A stretch of 64,000 nucleotides of DNA from an uncultured Holophagaceae bacterium (GCA_903913215.1 CAIWKE010000028.1:124001-188000); one strand, 5' to 3'; positions 26,035 to 34,873 are shown, counted from the first letter of the stretch. Notes: generated by a model from the sequence alone, not told the origin. Made by a program: numbers and translations.

Positions 26035-26583
26035 TCAGAGAAGGCGCTTCTGCCCTTTGGGGTGGTTCAGCACCACGTCCTTGACCCGGCCGATCCACTG
26101 GGGCCGGGCCCCGGGCTCCAGGCGCTCATGGGGGATGGAGCGCTCGTCCAGGAGCTTGTCCACCAGGTGGTCCACGGCCTCCGCGAAGAAAGTGTCCGTA
26201 TCGCGCACGCCGTCTGCGGCCAGTTGACCGCTGAAGGGCACCTTGAAGAGCAGGTCGTAGCTCTTCATCCAGTGGTGCATGAAGCGTTCGATGGGCAACT
26301 GGCGCCCGAAAGCCAGCATCAGGTAGGCGTAGTTGTCCAGCACGCTGCGGTCGCAGACCACCACGTCATGCTGGCTGCTGGAGCGGATCTCCTCGGCCAT
26401 CTGCGTGAAGAAGATCCAGCTCTGGGCCTCGAGGGAGGTCTTCTGGTTGATGGGCATGGGCGAGAGGCGGGCCACCTCCTTCACGATGTCCACATGGACG
26501 CCCTCCCGTTTGAGGGCCGCGGCCAGCTCGTAGCAGAGGGTGGTCTTGCCCACACCGTGAGTGCCGATAAAGGCGATCTTCAT
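26035..26583 (-). CDS. P-loop NTPase of the AAA_28/NadR-kinase-like type
   Basis: A 182-residue protein beginning with a Walker A motif right at the N-terminus (MKIAFIGTHGVGKTTL). A Walker B-like VVVCDRSVLDNYAY follows, with a DRS motif like those of deoxynucleoside or ribosylnicotinamide kinases. No other domain is present. It could phosphorylate a small metabolite; the substrate is unknown. It lies between a Cache-PAS sensor and the Aer-like pair, all on the minus strand with gaps of about 60 bases, so co-transcription is possible. Confidence 0.75.
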   Translation of the reverse strand: MKIAFIGTHGVGKTTLCYELAAALKREGVHVDIVKEVARLSPMPINQKTSLEAQSWIFFTQMAEEIRSSSQHDVVVCDRSVLDNYAYLMLAFGRQLPIERFMHHWMKSYDLLFKVPFSGQLAADGVRDTDTFFAEAVDHLVDKLLDERSIPHERLEPGARPQWIGRVKDVVLNHPKGQKRLL

Positions 26584-26645
26584 CCCCCCAGTATCCAGGC
26601 TCCGGGGGCTTGGACGAAGTGCCCGCCGTCACCGATGGACGGCCT

Positions 26646-28268
26646 TTAGTCGAGCGGCCGCTGGGCCCGGCGGGTCTGCATCTCTTCGCGCATGATCTGG
26701 GCGCAATCGGGACAGACGCCATGGGTGAAGGTGGCGTCTGTGTGCTGGGAGAGGTAGGCCTCCACGTTGTTCCAGTAGCCGTGGTCATCCCGGATCTTCT
26801 TACAGTGGCCGCAGATGGGGAGCATGCCTTCGAGGTTCTTCACCTCGGCCAGGGCCAGGCGCAGTTCGCGGATGAGGCCTTCCCGCTCGGCCTCTTTCTG
26901 GATTCGCTGGGTGATGTCACGGGTCACGCCCTGGAGGCCCAGGAACTCGCCGTGGGCTCCCCAGATGACGCGGGGCCTGATCTCGGCTTGGATCCGGGTT
27001 CCATCCTTCCTGGGCAGTTCGGCCACGATCCATTCACCTTCAAAAGGCTGGGAATTGGCAGGCAGGCCTGAGGCCCGGTCCAACAGCCCCCGGAAGGGAT
27101 CCACGGCATCCCCCACTCCCACCCGGTCCTGGAAGGGGACACCGATCAGTTCCTCTGGCCGGTAGCCCCGCTGGGTAAGCACGGCGGGACTGATGTAGGT
27201 CAGGATGCCGTTCTTGTCAGAGGTCCAGATGACATCCTCGGCATTCTCGGCCAGCAGCCGGAATTTGGCCTCCTGGGCCTCGATCACGGCCTTGACCCGG
27301 GCCTGGCGCCGCCAGGCCATTCGGGCCATCCAGACGATGCCCAGGGACAGGCCCACCAGGGCCAGCACGGAGAGGCTGGCCATGAGCACCTCCTGCCGCC
27401 AGGGCGCCAGGAACTCTTCCTGGGCGAAGCCCACCAGGATGTAGAAAGTGGGGTTGGCGATTTTGCGATAGGCATAGGTGCGGGGCTGGCCGTCGATCTT
27501 GGAGGGGCTGCTGAAGTGGAACTCCGAGCGGTTCGATTGCACAGCCCGGAGGTAATCGCCCTCGACCCTGCTCTCACCGATGCTGCGGTCCGACTCTGGC
27601 GAACGGGGGAAGCGGACCAGCAGTTCCAGGTTGCCCCCGCGCAGGGAGATGGAGCCCTTCTGGCCCACATCCACGTCGGCCAGCAGCTTGCCCAGGCTGT
27701 CCAAGGTGAGGGTGCCGTAGACTAGGCCCTTGAAGGAGCCGTCGGGCCAGTTAAGGCGCCGCGCCAGGATCACCATCCAGATGCCGTTGATGCGCCCCTG
27801 CACCGGCCGGGAAATATAGAGCCCCGCCTCGGCGTGGGCCTTGAGGTACTGGAAATAGTCCCGGTCCTGGACGCTGACGGCAGGCCCCGGGGGCAGGCCC
27901 GTTCCGCCGACCACGTAGCCCTGGGCGTCCGTTAGGCGGATGCCCTCCAGGATCCGCACCCGGGAAAACTGGGCGCGGAGGGCGGTTTCGAGCCGTTGCT
28001 CAGAACCCGGCTGGGCCGGGCGCTCCGCCTCATCCTTGAGGAAAAGCAGGACCAGGTCGATCTGGTTGACGGTGCCCACCACGTTCTGTTCCAGGACCTG
28101 GGCCAGGTTCTGGGTCGCGGCCTGGGCTTGCAGGATGTATTGCCGGCGGCTCATGGCCAGGGTCCAGACGGCGAAGGCCACGATCAGGACGTTGAGCACT
28201 GCCACCAGGACCAGGGGCCAGGCGAAGGAACTCGGCGCTCGGGGCGCCTCGGGCTGAGACAAGGGCAT
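26646..28268 (-). CDS. membrane Cache-PAS sensor without recognised output domain
   Basis: A 540-residue protein. A first membrane helix (residues ~16-40) is followed by a ~240-residue periplasmic double-Cache-like domain (DRDYFQYLKAHAEAGLYISRP is a Cache landmark), and a second helix lies near residue 285. A cytoplasmic PAS domain (~335-455) and a coiled coil follow. The C-terminus has no kinase, GGDEF or EAL domain. It carries a conserved-looking cysteine motif instead: LPICGHCKKIRDDHGYW, then FTHGVCPDC, i.e. two CXXC pairs that could bind zinc. How the signal leaves this protein is unclear. Confidence 0.8.
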   Translation of the reverse strand: MPLSQPEAPRAPSSFAWPLVLVAVLNVLIVAFAVWTLAMSRRQYILQAQAATQNLAQVLEQNVVGTVNQIDLVLLFLKDEAERPAQPGSEQRLETALRAQFSRVRILEGIRLTDAQGYVVGGTGLPPGPAVSVQDRDYFQYLKAHAEAGLYISRPVQGRINGIWMVILARRLNWPDGSFKGLVYGTLTLDSLGKLLADVDVGQKGSISLRGGNLELLVRFPRSPESDRSIGESRVEGDYLRAVQSNRSEFHFSSPSKIDGQPRTYAYRKIANPTFYILVGFAQEEFLAPWRQEVLMASLSVLALVGLSLGIVWMARMAWRRQARVKAVIEAQEAKFRLLAENAEDVIWTSDKNGILTYISPAVLTQRGYRPEELIGVPFQDRVGVGDAVDPFRGLLDRASGLPANSQPFEGEWIVAELPRKDGTRIQAEIRPRVIWGAHGEFLGLQGVTRDITQRIQKEAEREGLIRELRLALAEVKNLEGMLPICGHCKKIRDDHGYWNNVEAYLSQHTDATFTHGVCPDCAQIMREEMQTRRAQRPLD

Positions 28269-28342
28269 TCACACTCCGGTGCTGGTGCGGTACACCGGCT
28301 TATCGACCCGATCCTGGGCCGATATGAGCTTGGTTGTAAATT

Positions 28343-29866
28343 TCAAAAGAGGCTCTTCCCGTCCATGACTTCGGGCTGGGTAAGGCCGAAGAGCTTGAGC
28401 AGGGTGGGGGCCACGTCACTGAGGGCGCCGTTGGCCCGGAGCTGCCGGGCCTCGAAGCCCTGGGCCACCAGCACGGCGGGCACGAGGTTGAGGGTGTGGG
28501 CCGTGTGGGGATTGCCTCCTTCATCCCGCATGCACTCGCAGTTGCCATGGTCGGCGGTGATGAAGAGGGCCCCGCCCATGGCCAGGGTGGCGTCGGCGAT
28601 GCGGCCCACGGCGCCGTCCACAGCCTCGCAGGCGGTGACGGCGGGGGCCAGATCGCCGGTGTGGCCGATCATGTCCGGGTTGGCGAAGTTGCTGACCAGG
28701 AGCCGGTACTGGCCCGAACGGATGGCCGCCTCCAGCCCCTGACTCACATCCAGCAGGCTCATCTCCGGCTGCAGGTCGTAGGTGGCCACCTTGGGGGAGG
28801 GCACCAGTCGGCGCACCTCACCCGGGAAGGGTGTCTCCTGCCCTCCGTTGAAGAAGTAGGTGACGTGGGCGTATTTCTCGGTTTCGGCGGTGCGGAACTG
28901 GGCCCAGCCCTGGGCCCCGATGAGCTCGCCCAGGATCAGGTCCAGGCTCTGGGGGGGGTAGGCCGCGGCCGAATAGGGGTCCAGCTCCACATCGTAGGCG
29001 GTGAAGGTCACCAACTTCACCTTCGGGCGGTGTCTGGGGGTGAAGCCCTGGAACTCCGGGTGCACCAGGGCGTGGCACATCTGCCGGGCCCGGTCTGCGC
29101 GGAAATTGAAGAAGAGCACGCCGTCGCCGTCGGCGAAGGGGTGGAAGGCGTCCAGTTTCGTGGGTGCCACGAACTCGTCGGTCTCACCCCGGGCGTAGGC
29201 GGCGGTGATGGCCGCGAGGGCATCCGGCGCCGAGTGGGCGGCCTCGCCATCCACATAGAGCTTCCAGGCCTGCTCGGTGCGCTCCCAGCGCTTGTCCCGG
29301 TCCATGGCCGTGTAGCGTCCGCACACGGAGCCGATGCTGACCAGGGGGCAGGCGCGGAGCTGGAATCCGAGCCATTGCAGGAAGCCGTCGGCGCTCTTCT
29401 GGCCCGTGTCCCGACCGTCAGTGATGGCGTGGAGGGTGGTAGGGACGCCCTCGGCCTGGGCCCACTGGGCCAGGGCCACCACGTGGTTCTGATGGCTGTG
29501 GACGCCGCCATCGCTGATGAGGCCCAGCAGGTGGAGCCGTTTGCCCGTGGCCTTGAGGTCCGCCAGGAGCGCTCCCATGGTGGGGTTCTCCCGGAAGGTG
29601 CCCCGGCGGATGGCGGCGTCGATGCGGGTCAGCTCCTGCCATACCACCCGGCCGGCCCCCAGATTCATGTGGCCCACCTCAGAGTTGCCGAACTGGCCCT
29701 CGGGCAGGCCCACAGCCTCCCCACTGGTCTGGAGCTGGGTGGTGGCATAGGCCTTCCGCAGCTCATTGAACCGCGGCATGGAGGCCACATAGGTGGCATC
29801 GAAGGCGTTCCGGGGACCGTCGCCGAAGCCGTCGAGGATGAGCAGGGTGATGGGGCCAGTGAGCAT
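28343..29866 (-). CDS. gpmI: 2,3-bisphosphoglycerate-independent phosphoglycerate mutase
   Basis: A 507-residue enzyme from ATG 29866, matching the usual ~510 residues; the open frame extends to 29935 without domain similarity. It interconverts 3- and 2-phosphoglycerate in glycolysis/gluconeogenesis. Evidence includes the metal-binding LLILDGFGD start, the catalytic serine in GQFGNSEVGHMNLGAGR, the DGRDTG motif, VSNFANPDMIGHTG, and TADHGNCE near the end. Its promoter region is shared with the divergent XRE-receiver gene (134 bases). Confidence 0.95.
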   Translation of the reverse strand: MLTGPITLLILDGFGDGPRNAFDATYVASMPRFNELRKAYATTQLQTSGEAVGLPEGQFGNSEVGHMNLGAGRVVWQELTRIDAAIRRGTFRENPTMGALLADLKATGKRLHLLGLISDGGVHSHQNHVVALAQWAQAEGVPTTLHAITDGRDTGQKSADGFLQWLGFQLRACPLVSIGSVCGRYTAMDRDKRWERTEQAWKLYVDGEAAHSAPDALAAITAAYARGETDEFVAPTKLDAFHPFADGDGVLFFNFRADRARQMCHALVHPEFQGFTPRHRPKVKLVTFTAYDVELDPYSAAAYPPQSLDLILGELIGAQGWAQFRTAETEKYAHVTYFFNGGQETPFPGEVRRLVPSPKVATYDLQPEMSLLDVSQGLEAAIRSGQYRLLVSNFANPDMIGHTGDLAPAVTACEAVDGAVGRIADATLAMGGALFITADHGNCECMRDEGGNPHTAHTLNLVPAVLVAQGFEARQLRANGALSDVAPTLLKLFGLTQPEVMDGKSLF

Positions 29867-29950
29867 GCAGAATTCTAGCAAAGTCCAGCCGATCCGGGGT
29901 TTCGATGCTCGTGTGGCGTAGGCAAATAAACGCATGACAACTGGCCCGGT

Positions 29951-29981
29951 AGGCTTTATTGATAATGGATTAAGAAAGCCT
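29951..29981. promoter_or_regulatory. inverted repeat in gpmI / XRE-fusion intergenic region
   Basis: AGGCTTT (29951-29957) and AAAGCCT (29975-29981) form a perfect 7-bp dyad with a 17-base AT-rich spacer that includes GATAAT. It is ~20 bases before the XRE-fusion start codon, and could be an autoregulatory operator. Confidence 0.4.
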
Positions 29982-29999
29982 GGTGGTTATGGTTGCAGC

Positions 30000-31787
30000 A
30001 TGATCGGTCCACGCCTTCGTCAGCTACGTCAAGCCAAGGGGTTTACCCTCGACCAACTTGCGGGCGTGTCTGGCATCAATCGGGGCACCATCCATCGGAT
30101 CGAGTTGGGCCAGGTCTCCCCGCGCCTGGACACCCTGGCGCTCCTGGCTCAGGCCCTGCAGACGGACTTGCCCTGCTTCTTCCAGCCCCCGACCCAGCCG
30201 CCCAGGGCCCACCCCGCGGCGGGGTCATCCCCCGCTTCCCGTGAACCTGCGGCGCCCAGGCCCCCTGGGGTTGGCGATTTCCGCGAGGGCATCCAGCACT
30301 GGCTGGAGCATCTGGAGGCCCTGCTCCAGGCCAGCGCCGACGGCTTGGCCGTCGCGGACTCGGCTGGCTTCATCCTCTACCAGTCCCAGGTCTCCCTATG
30401 CCTGCGGGGGGACACGGTGCGGGGCCAGCAGTCGGAGCCCTGGCACCAGCGCGCCCACCCCGAGGACCAGGCCGCTCTGGCGGCGGGCTTCCAGGCCATC
30501 CTGGAGCGGCCCCAGGAGCAGGTCCGCCTGGAATACCGGGCCCCGAACCCGGAGGGCGGGTGGCGCTGGTTTCGCTCCACCCTGCAGAACTGCCTGGAGC
30601 ACCCCAGCATCCAGGGCATCGTCATCAATACCCAGGACATCTCGGCCTGGAAGCAGAGCGAGGAACAGCGCTGGCGCCTTCAGAAGCAGGAGTCCCAGAT
30701 CCAGGTTCTGGGGGCCATGACGACGGAGTTCAGCAACCTCTGGACTGGCGTCCAGGCCCACCTCGATGCCGCGCAGGTGGGCAGCGAGACCCAGGGGGCC
30801 CTGTGGGAAATGCAGGGGACCCTGGACCGGGCGAGCCGCCTGTTGCACCAGATGCGGGATGTCTGCGGGCACCCCCGGCTGGACCTCCGGCCCCTGGACC
30901 TGAACCAGCTCGTCCGGGACCAAGCCGCGGCCCTGAAGGCGATCCTCGGCTCTCTGACCCGCATTGAGATGGACCTGGACACCTCCCTCCCCGCAGTGGA
31001 AGGGGACCAGGAGTTGCTGGGTCGTCTGGTGGGCTACCTGGTGGACAACCTCGTGGAGGCCCTGGATGACGATGCTGGAATCCTGCGCATCAGCACCTCC
31101 CGGGCGACCTTCTCCGCGGCCGAACGGAACCGTCGATTCGACGGCACCCAGGACGATTCCGACGGGGACTTCGTCCTGCTGGAGCTCCAGGAATCCAAGG
31201 GCTCCAGGCCTCAGCCCAGCCAACCTGAATCCCTGAACCTGGTGAGCCCCGCGGGCTTCCCGGAGCGGGGCCTGACCCTGCCTGCCGCCTTCCGGACGGT
31301 TCGGGACCACGGGGGTGAGATCGAGCTGCAATCCCAGGCCGGGGACAACCGGATCCGGGTGTTCCTGCCCGTGGCCCAGGTCGCGGAGCTGCCACTCCCG
31401 GAGGCTCCAGCGCCAGCGATCCCCCGAGTGATCGTCCTCGTGGTGGAGGACGAGGAGGAGATCCTCCAAGCTGCTGCTGAAATGCTCATGGAACTGGGCT
31501 ACGACGCCCTCCTCGCCCGGAACGGCCAGGAGGCCCTGGAGCTCTATCCCCAGGCCCAGGGCGCCATCCGCCTGGTGCTCCTGGACCTCAACATGCCGGT
31601 CATGAACGGGGGGGATACCTATCGGAAACTGCGGACCATGGACCCCCGGGTAAAGGTCCTGCTCTGCACCGGAGCCGCCGCCACGCCGGCCCACGGGAAC
31701 TGGAATCGGGGCGTGGCGGGCGTCCTGCGCAAGCCCTACCGCTTCGAGGATCTACGGGACGCCGTCACGGCCCTGCTGCCGGTCTAG
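30000..31787 (+). CDS. XRE-HTH / PAS / degenerate histidine kinase / receiver fusion protein
   Basis: A 595-residue protein with an unusual domain order. Residues ~5-60 form a Cro/C1-type HTH (RLRQLRQAKGFTLDQLAGVSGINRGTIHRIELG). A PAS domain spans ~95-215. A kinase-like region follows whose phospho-accepting His is missing: where kinases have GGIAHDFNN this has TTEFSNL (nt ~30718-30738). In its ATPase part the G1 and G2 boxes have decayed (LELQESKGSRP), although an N-box remnant (LVDNLVEAL) and HGGEIELQS persist. The C-terminal receiver is intact (VVEDEEE, LLDLNMP, CTG, RKPY). It should thus bind DNA under PAS/receiver control but not autophosphorylate. ATG 30000 is chosen because the HTH begins there. 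Confidence 0.85.
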   Translation: MIGPRLRQLRQAKGFTLDQLAGVSGINRGTIHRIELGQVSPRLDTLALLAQALQTDLPCFFQPPTQPPRAHPAAGSSPASREPAAPRPPGVGDFREGIQHWLEHLEALLQASADGLAVADSAGFILYQSQVSLCLRGDTVRGQQSEPWHQRAHPEDQAALAAGFQAILERPQEQVRLEYRAPNPEGGWRWFRSTLQNCLEHPSIQGIVINTQDISAWKQSEEQRWRLQKQESQIQVLGAMTTEFSNLWTGVQAHLDAAQVGSETQGALWEMQGTLDRASRLLHQMRDVCGHPRLDLRPLDLNQLVRDQAAALKAILGSLTRIEMDLDTSLPAVEGDQELLGRLVGYLVDNLVEALDDDAGILRISTSRATFSAAERNRRFDGTQDDSDGDFVLLELQESKGSRPQPSQPESLNLVSPAGFPERGLTLPAAFRTVRDHGGEIELQSQAGDNRIRVFLPVAQVAELPLPEAPAPAIPRVIVLVVEDEEEILQAAAEMLMELGYDALLARNGQEALELYPQAQGAIRLVLLDLNMPVMNGGDTYRKLRTMDPRVKVLLCTGAAATPAHGNWNRGVAGVLRKPYRFEDLRDAVTALLPV

Positions 31788-31826
31788 CCCAGGCGCTTTG
31801 GCCGAGCGGAAAACCCCCGGACAGAA

Positions 31827-32786
31827 TTAAGGCACTTGCTCGCCATGGGGGTTGGAGAGCAGGTAGAGGACGGCCATGCGGACCGGCACGCCGTTGGTGA
31901 CCTGCTGGAGGATGAGGTTGTTGGGGCCATCAGCCACGTCGCTGGTGATCTCCAGGCCCCGGTTGATGGGACCCGGGTGGAGGACCACCACATCCTTCTT
32001 GGCCTGCTTCATGCGGGCGGGATTGAGCTGGAAGAAGCGGCTGTATTCGCCTTGGCCGGGGATGTAGGCGCCGGTGCCCCGTTCGAACTGGGCCCGCAGC
32101 ATCATGATGGCGTCCTGCTTGGGGATCACCTCGTCAAAGTCGTGGCAGATCTCGATGTCGGGCCAGGTGGCTTTCATCTCCTGGGGCACCAGGGTGGGGG
32201 GGCCCACCAGGGTCACCCGGGCGCCCATGCGGGTGAGGAGCCAGAGGTTGGAGCGCACCACGCGGCTGTTGCGGATATCGCCCACGATGGCCACCTTGAG
32301 GCCCTCCAGGCGGCCGAAGTGCTTGCGCAACGTGTAGGCGTCCAGCAGGGCCTGGGTGGGGTGCTCGTGGGAGCCATCCCCGGCATTCACGATGCTGGCC
32401 TTCATGTGGCGGGACAGCAGGGTGTGGGCCCCGGGGGCGCTGTGGCGCATGACGATGAGGTCTGGATGCATGGCCTCCAGGTTCATGGCTGTGTCGATGA
32501 GGGTCTCGCCCTTGTTGAGGCTGCTGGTGTCCGCGTCGAAGTTGATGATCTCGGCGGAGAGCCGCTTCTCCGCGATCTCGAAGCTGTTGCGGGTGCGGGT
32601 GCTGTTCTCGAAGAAGAGGTTCACCACCAGCTTCTTGCGCAGGGCCGGGACGATCTTGATGGAGGGCCGCTCGCAGACCTCCTCAAAGGCCTGGGCCTGG
32701 TCCAGGAGGGCCGTGATGTCCTTGGGGCTGAGGGGCTCGATGCCCAGCAAGTGCTTGTGGGGAAAGACGTAGCGTTCGGAGGTCAT
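31827..32786 (-). CDS. pyrB: aspartate carbamoyltransferase catalytic subunit
   Basis: A 319-residue enzyme that makes carbamoyl-aspartate in pyrimidine synthesis. Active-site motifs are present: FFENSTRTRNSFE (carbamoyl-phosphate binding), HPTQALLD, GDIRNSRV and HPGPINRGLEI. Its ATG overlaps the pyrR stop by one base (TGATG), so the two are translationally coupled. No pyrI regulatory subunit is visible; the next gene downstream is convergent, so any pyrC must lie elsewhere. Confidence 0.96.
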   Translation of the reverse strand: MTSERYVFPHKHLLGIEPLSPKDITALLDQAQAFEEVCERPSIKIVPALRKKLVVNLFFENSTRTRNSFEIAEKRLSAEIINFDADTSSLNKGETLIDTAMNLEAMHPDLIVMRHSAPGAHTLLSRHMKASIVNAGDGSHEHPTQALLDAYTLRKHFGRLEGLKVAIVGDIRNSRVVRSNLWLLTRMGARVTLVGPPTLVPQEMKATWPDIEICHDFDEVIPKQDAIMMLRAQFERGTGAYIPGQGEYSRFFQLNPARMKQAKKDVVVLHPGPINRGLEITSDVADGPNNLILQQVTNGVPVRMAVLYLLSNPHGEQVP

Positions 32787-33328
32787 CAGCAGGTCTCCAC
32801 AGTCACGCCATCCTCGCCGTCCAATTCCTTCATCCTCACCGAGACCCGGTGGCCCTTGGGGACCTCGACCCGGACCCCGGCGATGTCCGCCTGGATAGGC
32901 AGTTCCCGGCCGCTGCGGTCAGCCATGACCACCAGCATGACCCGGTGGGGGCGGCCGTGGTCCAGCAGGGCGTCCAGGGCGGCCCGGACCGTCCGGCCCG
33001 TGTAGAGCACATCGTCCACCAGGACCACGGTGCGGTCCTTGAGGCTGAAGGGGATCTCTGTGGGGCGGACGATGGGGCTGCCCACCATTTCCGTCAGGTC
33101 GTCCCGGTAGAGGGTGATATCCAGGGATCCAACGGGCACCTGGGCCCCGGTGCTGGCCCGCAGGAGGGTCGCCAGGCGCTCGGCCAGGGGCAGGCCCCGG
33201 GAGCGGATGCCCAGCAGGACCAGCTCTTCCTGAGGCCCCACCTGGGCGATCAGGTCGGCGGCCATCTGCCGCAGGGTACTCTCCATCTGGCCGGGGTCCA
33301 TGGGGCAGGTGCCTGGGGCAGGGGACAT
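32786..33328 (-). CDS. pyrR: bifunctional PyrR: pyrimidine operon regulator / uracil phosphoribosyltransferase
   Basis: A 180-residue type I phosphoribosyltransferase. The PRPP loop VVLVDDVLYTGRTVRAALDAL and the VPVGSLDITLYRDDL segment are characteristic of PyrR. In Bacillus, PyrR binds pyr mRNA and causes attenuation. I see no clear attenuator ahead of this operon, so RNA regulation is not demonstrated here. The ATG at 33328 is preceded by GGAGG. Confidence 0.94.
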   Translation of the reverse strand: MSPAPGTCPMDPGQMESTLRQMAADLIAQVGPQEELVLLGIRSRGLPLAERLATLLRASTGAQVPVGSLDITLYRDDLTEMVGSPIVRPTEIPFSLKDRTVVLVDDVLYTGRTVRAALDALLDHGRPHRVMLVVMADRSGRELPIQADIAGVRVEVPKGHRVSVRMKELDGEDGVTVETC

Positions 33329-33473
33329 GAAACCTCCGGGGTGCGTCCCCAGCGGGGCGCGCGCACGCCTTCCAGTCTAGCCGAGGCGACCCCCGGACCG
33401 GAAAGGTCCGGGTCAGCAATTGCAGGATTCAAGTCGAAATGCCCAGGCTCCGATGCCCCTCTTGAGGACAACT

Positions 33474-33869
33474 ATGAGCCAGGAACGCCGACAATTCCGA
33501 CGGATTCCCCTTGAGGCCAGCCTGAGCTTTCAGGAACTGAGCTTCCACAAGGGGGAAACCCCCGCCGCCTCCAGCTACCGGGACGTGTCAGCCGGCGGCC
33601 TGCTGCTGGATTCCCCCCGGGCCTACCCCCTGGGCACCCTGCTCAAGATGGAGTGCCGGGTTCCAGGCTGGGGCCGCTACCAGAACCACTTCGGCCCCGT
33701 GCAGGACGCCGAGGTCCGCCCTCTGGTGGCCCTGGGTATGGTGGTACGGGTCGAACAGATGGATTCTGGTGAATACGAACTCGGGATTAAATTCCAAAAT
33801 GTCTACCCTGATGACCTCGATGCCCTCGTGAAGTTCCTGGAGGCCACTGCGCCTTCTTCCTCTCTCTGA
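33474..33869 (+). CDS. PilZ-domain protein (predicted c-di-GMP receptor)
   Basis: A 131-residue protein consisting of one PilZ domain: RRQFRRIP supplies the RXXXR arm and RDVSAGGLLLDSP the D-x-S-x-x-G motif that together bind cyclic di-GMP. It starts at ATG 33474 with GAGG upstream; the frame is open from 33420. It sits immediately before cheY (31-base gap) on the same strand. This suggests that c-di-GMP input is linked to this chemotaxis-like pathway. Confidence 0.87.
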   Translation: MSQERRQFRRIPLEASLSFQELSFHKGETPAASSYRDVSAGGLLLDSPRAYPLGTLLKMECRVPGWGRYQNHFGPVQDAEVRPLVALGMVVRVEQMDSGEYELGIKFQNVYPDDLDALVKFLEATAPSSSL

Positions 33870-33900
33870 TTCTGCTCCACCCCCTTTCCAGGAGGCCCCC

Positions 33901-34257
33901 GTGAAGATCCTCATCGTGGACGATTCCTCGACGATGCGGCGCATCATCATCAACACCCTGTCCCGCATCGGCTATACCGATGTGGTCGAGGGTGAGAACG
34001 GCAAAAGCGGGCTTGAAAAGCTCGGCCAGGGCGGTGTGGAGATGATCATCACCGACTGGAACATGCCCGAGATGGATGGCCTCGAGTTCGTGAAGACCGT
34101 GCGCGGCCAGAATGCCGCCATCCCCATCCTCATGGTGACGACCAACGCCGCCAAGGAGGACATCGTGGAGGCCCTGCAGGCCGGCGTGAACAACTACGTG
34201 GTGAAGCCGTTCACCCCGGAAACCCTCAAAGAAAAGATCGAATCCCTCCTAGGGTAG
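33901..34257 (+). CDS. cheY: CheY-type single-domain response regulator
   Basis: A 118-residue receiver only, with a GTG start preceded by AGGAGG. Key residues are all present: DDSSTMRR with the acidic pair, phospho-acceptor Asp in IITDWNMPEMDG, Thr in MVTTNA, and the KPF lysine near the C-terminus. It is the first of six closely packed genes ending with the CheW-CheZ fusion and asnS. Partners are cheA and the two CheZ-like proteins encoded downstream. Confidence 0.95.
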   Translation: MKILIVDDSSTMRRIIINTLSRIGYTDVVEGENGKSGLEKLGQGGVEMIITDWNMPEMDGLEFVKTVRGQNAAIPILMVTTNAAKEDIVEALQAGVNNYVVKPFTPETLKEKIESLLG

Positions 34258-34267
34258 GGAGTACGCC

Positions 34268-34870
34268 ATGGACCAGTCCGAGATCGACGCCCTCCTCGCC
34301 GGAGGCGGTAAGTCCGCCAAGAAGCCCAAGGCCGACAAGGCCCCAGCTCCCGCGCCAGCGCCCCCACCGGCCGCCGCGAAGCCCGCGGCCCACGAGGAAC
34401 CCCACAAGGACGGCGCCGGGCATGTCATCTCGGAGCTGGACACGGTCACCTCCGTGACCGAGCGGGAGTCCAACAAGATCATGGACCAGCTGGACCAGAT
34501 CAGCCGCCTGGTCTCCCGCCAGCAGGAACTCATCACCGGGATGATGCAGCATGATGCGGCCCAGGCCCCGGGGGTCCAGTCCGCCATCCACGAGGTCATG
34601 AGTGCCGGCAAGGAGATCCAGGACAAGGTCTTCGAGGCCATGGATCTCATGCAGTTCCAGGATATTACAAGGCAGAAGCTGGAGCGCATCGTGCACCACC
34701 TGCGCCAGATCCACGACTACATCGTGGACCTCCTGGGTAGCGGCCTGAAGAGCGATGCGGAGCGGCCGTCCATCAGCCATACCATCGCCCAGACTGGCAC
34801 CACGCCCGATGAGAACAAGGCCCACGCGGACGCTGTGATCGAGGCCTTCAAGACCCAGAAGAAAGGGTGA
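34268..34870 (+). CDS. CheZ-like CheY-P phosphatase with FliM-type N-terminal peptide
   Basis: A 200-residue protein. The first ten residues, MDQSEIDALL, match the CheY-P-binding peptide at the N-terminus of FliM/FliN. An Ala/Pro/Lys-rich linker follows (residues ~15-50). The rest is helical and contains MQFQDITRQKLERIV. In this, D132 and Q136 correspond in spacing (DXXXQ) to the catalytic Asp143 and Gln147 of E. coli CheZ. I infer a phosphatase that docks CheY-P via the FliM-like peptide. It starts 10 bases after cheY and ends 3 bases before the triple-CheW gene. Confidence 0.8.
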   Translation: MDQSEIDALLAGGGKSAKKPKADKAPAPAPAPPPAAAKPAAHEEPHKDGAGHVISELDTVTSVTERESNKIMDQLDQISRLVSRQQELITGMMQHDAAQAPGVQSAIHEVMSAGKEIQDKVFEAMDLMQFQDITRQKLERIVHHLRQIHDYIVDLLGSGLKSDAERPSISHTIAQTGTTPDENKAHADAVIEAFKTQKKG

Positions 34871-34873
34871 CCC

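Noticed and set aside
32786-33473. PyrR-binding attenuator ahead of pyrR-pyrB
   Set aside because: I looked for an anti-antiterminator/terminator pair upstream of pyrR and found no convincing paired structure.
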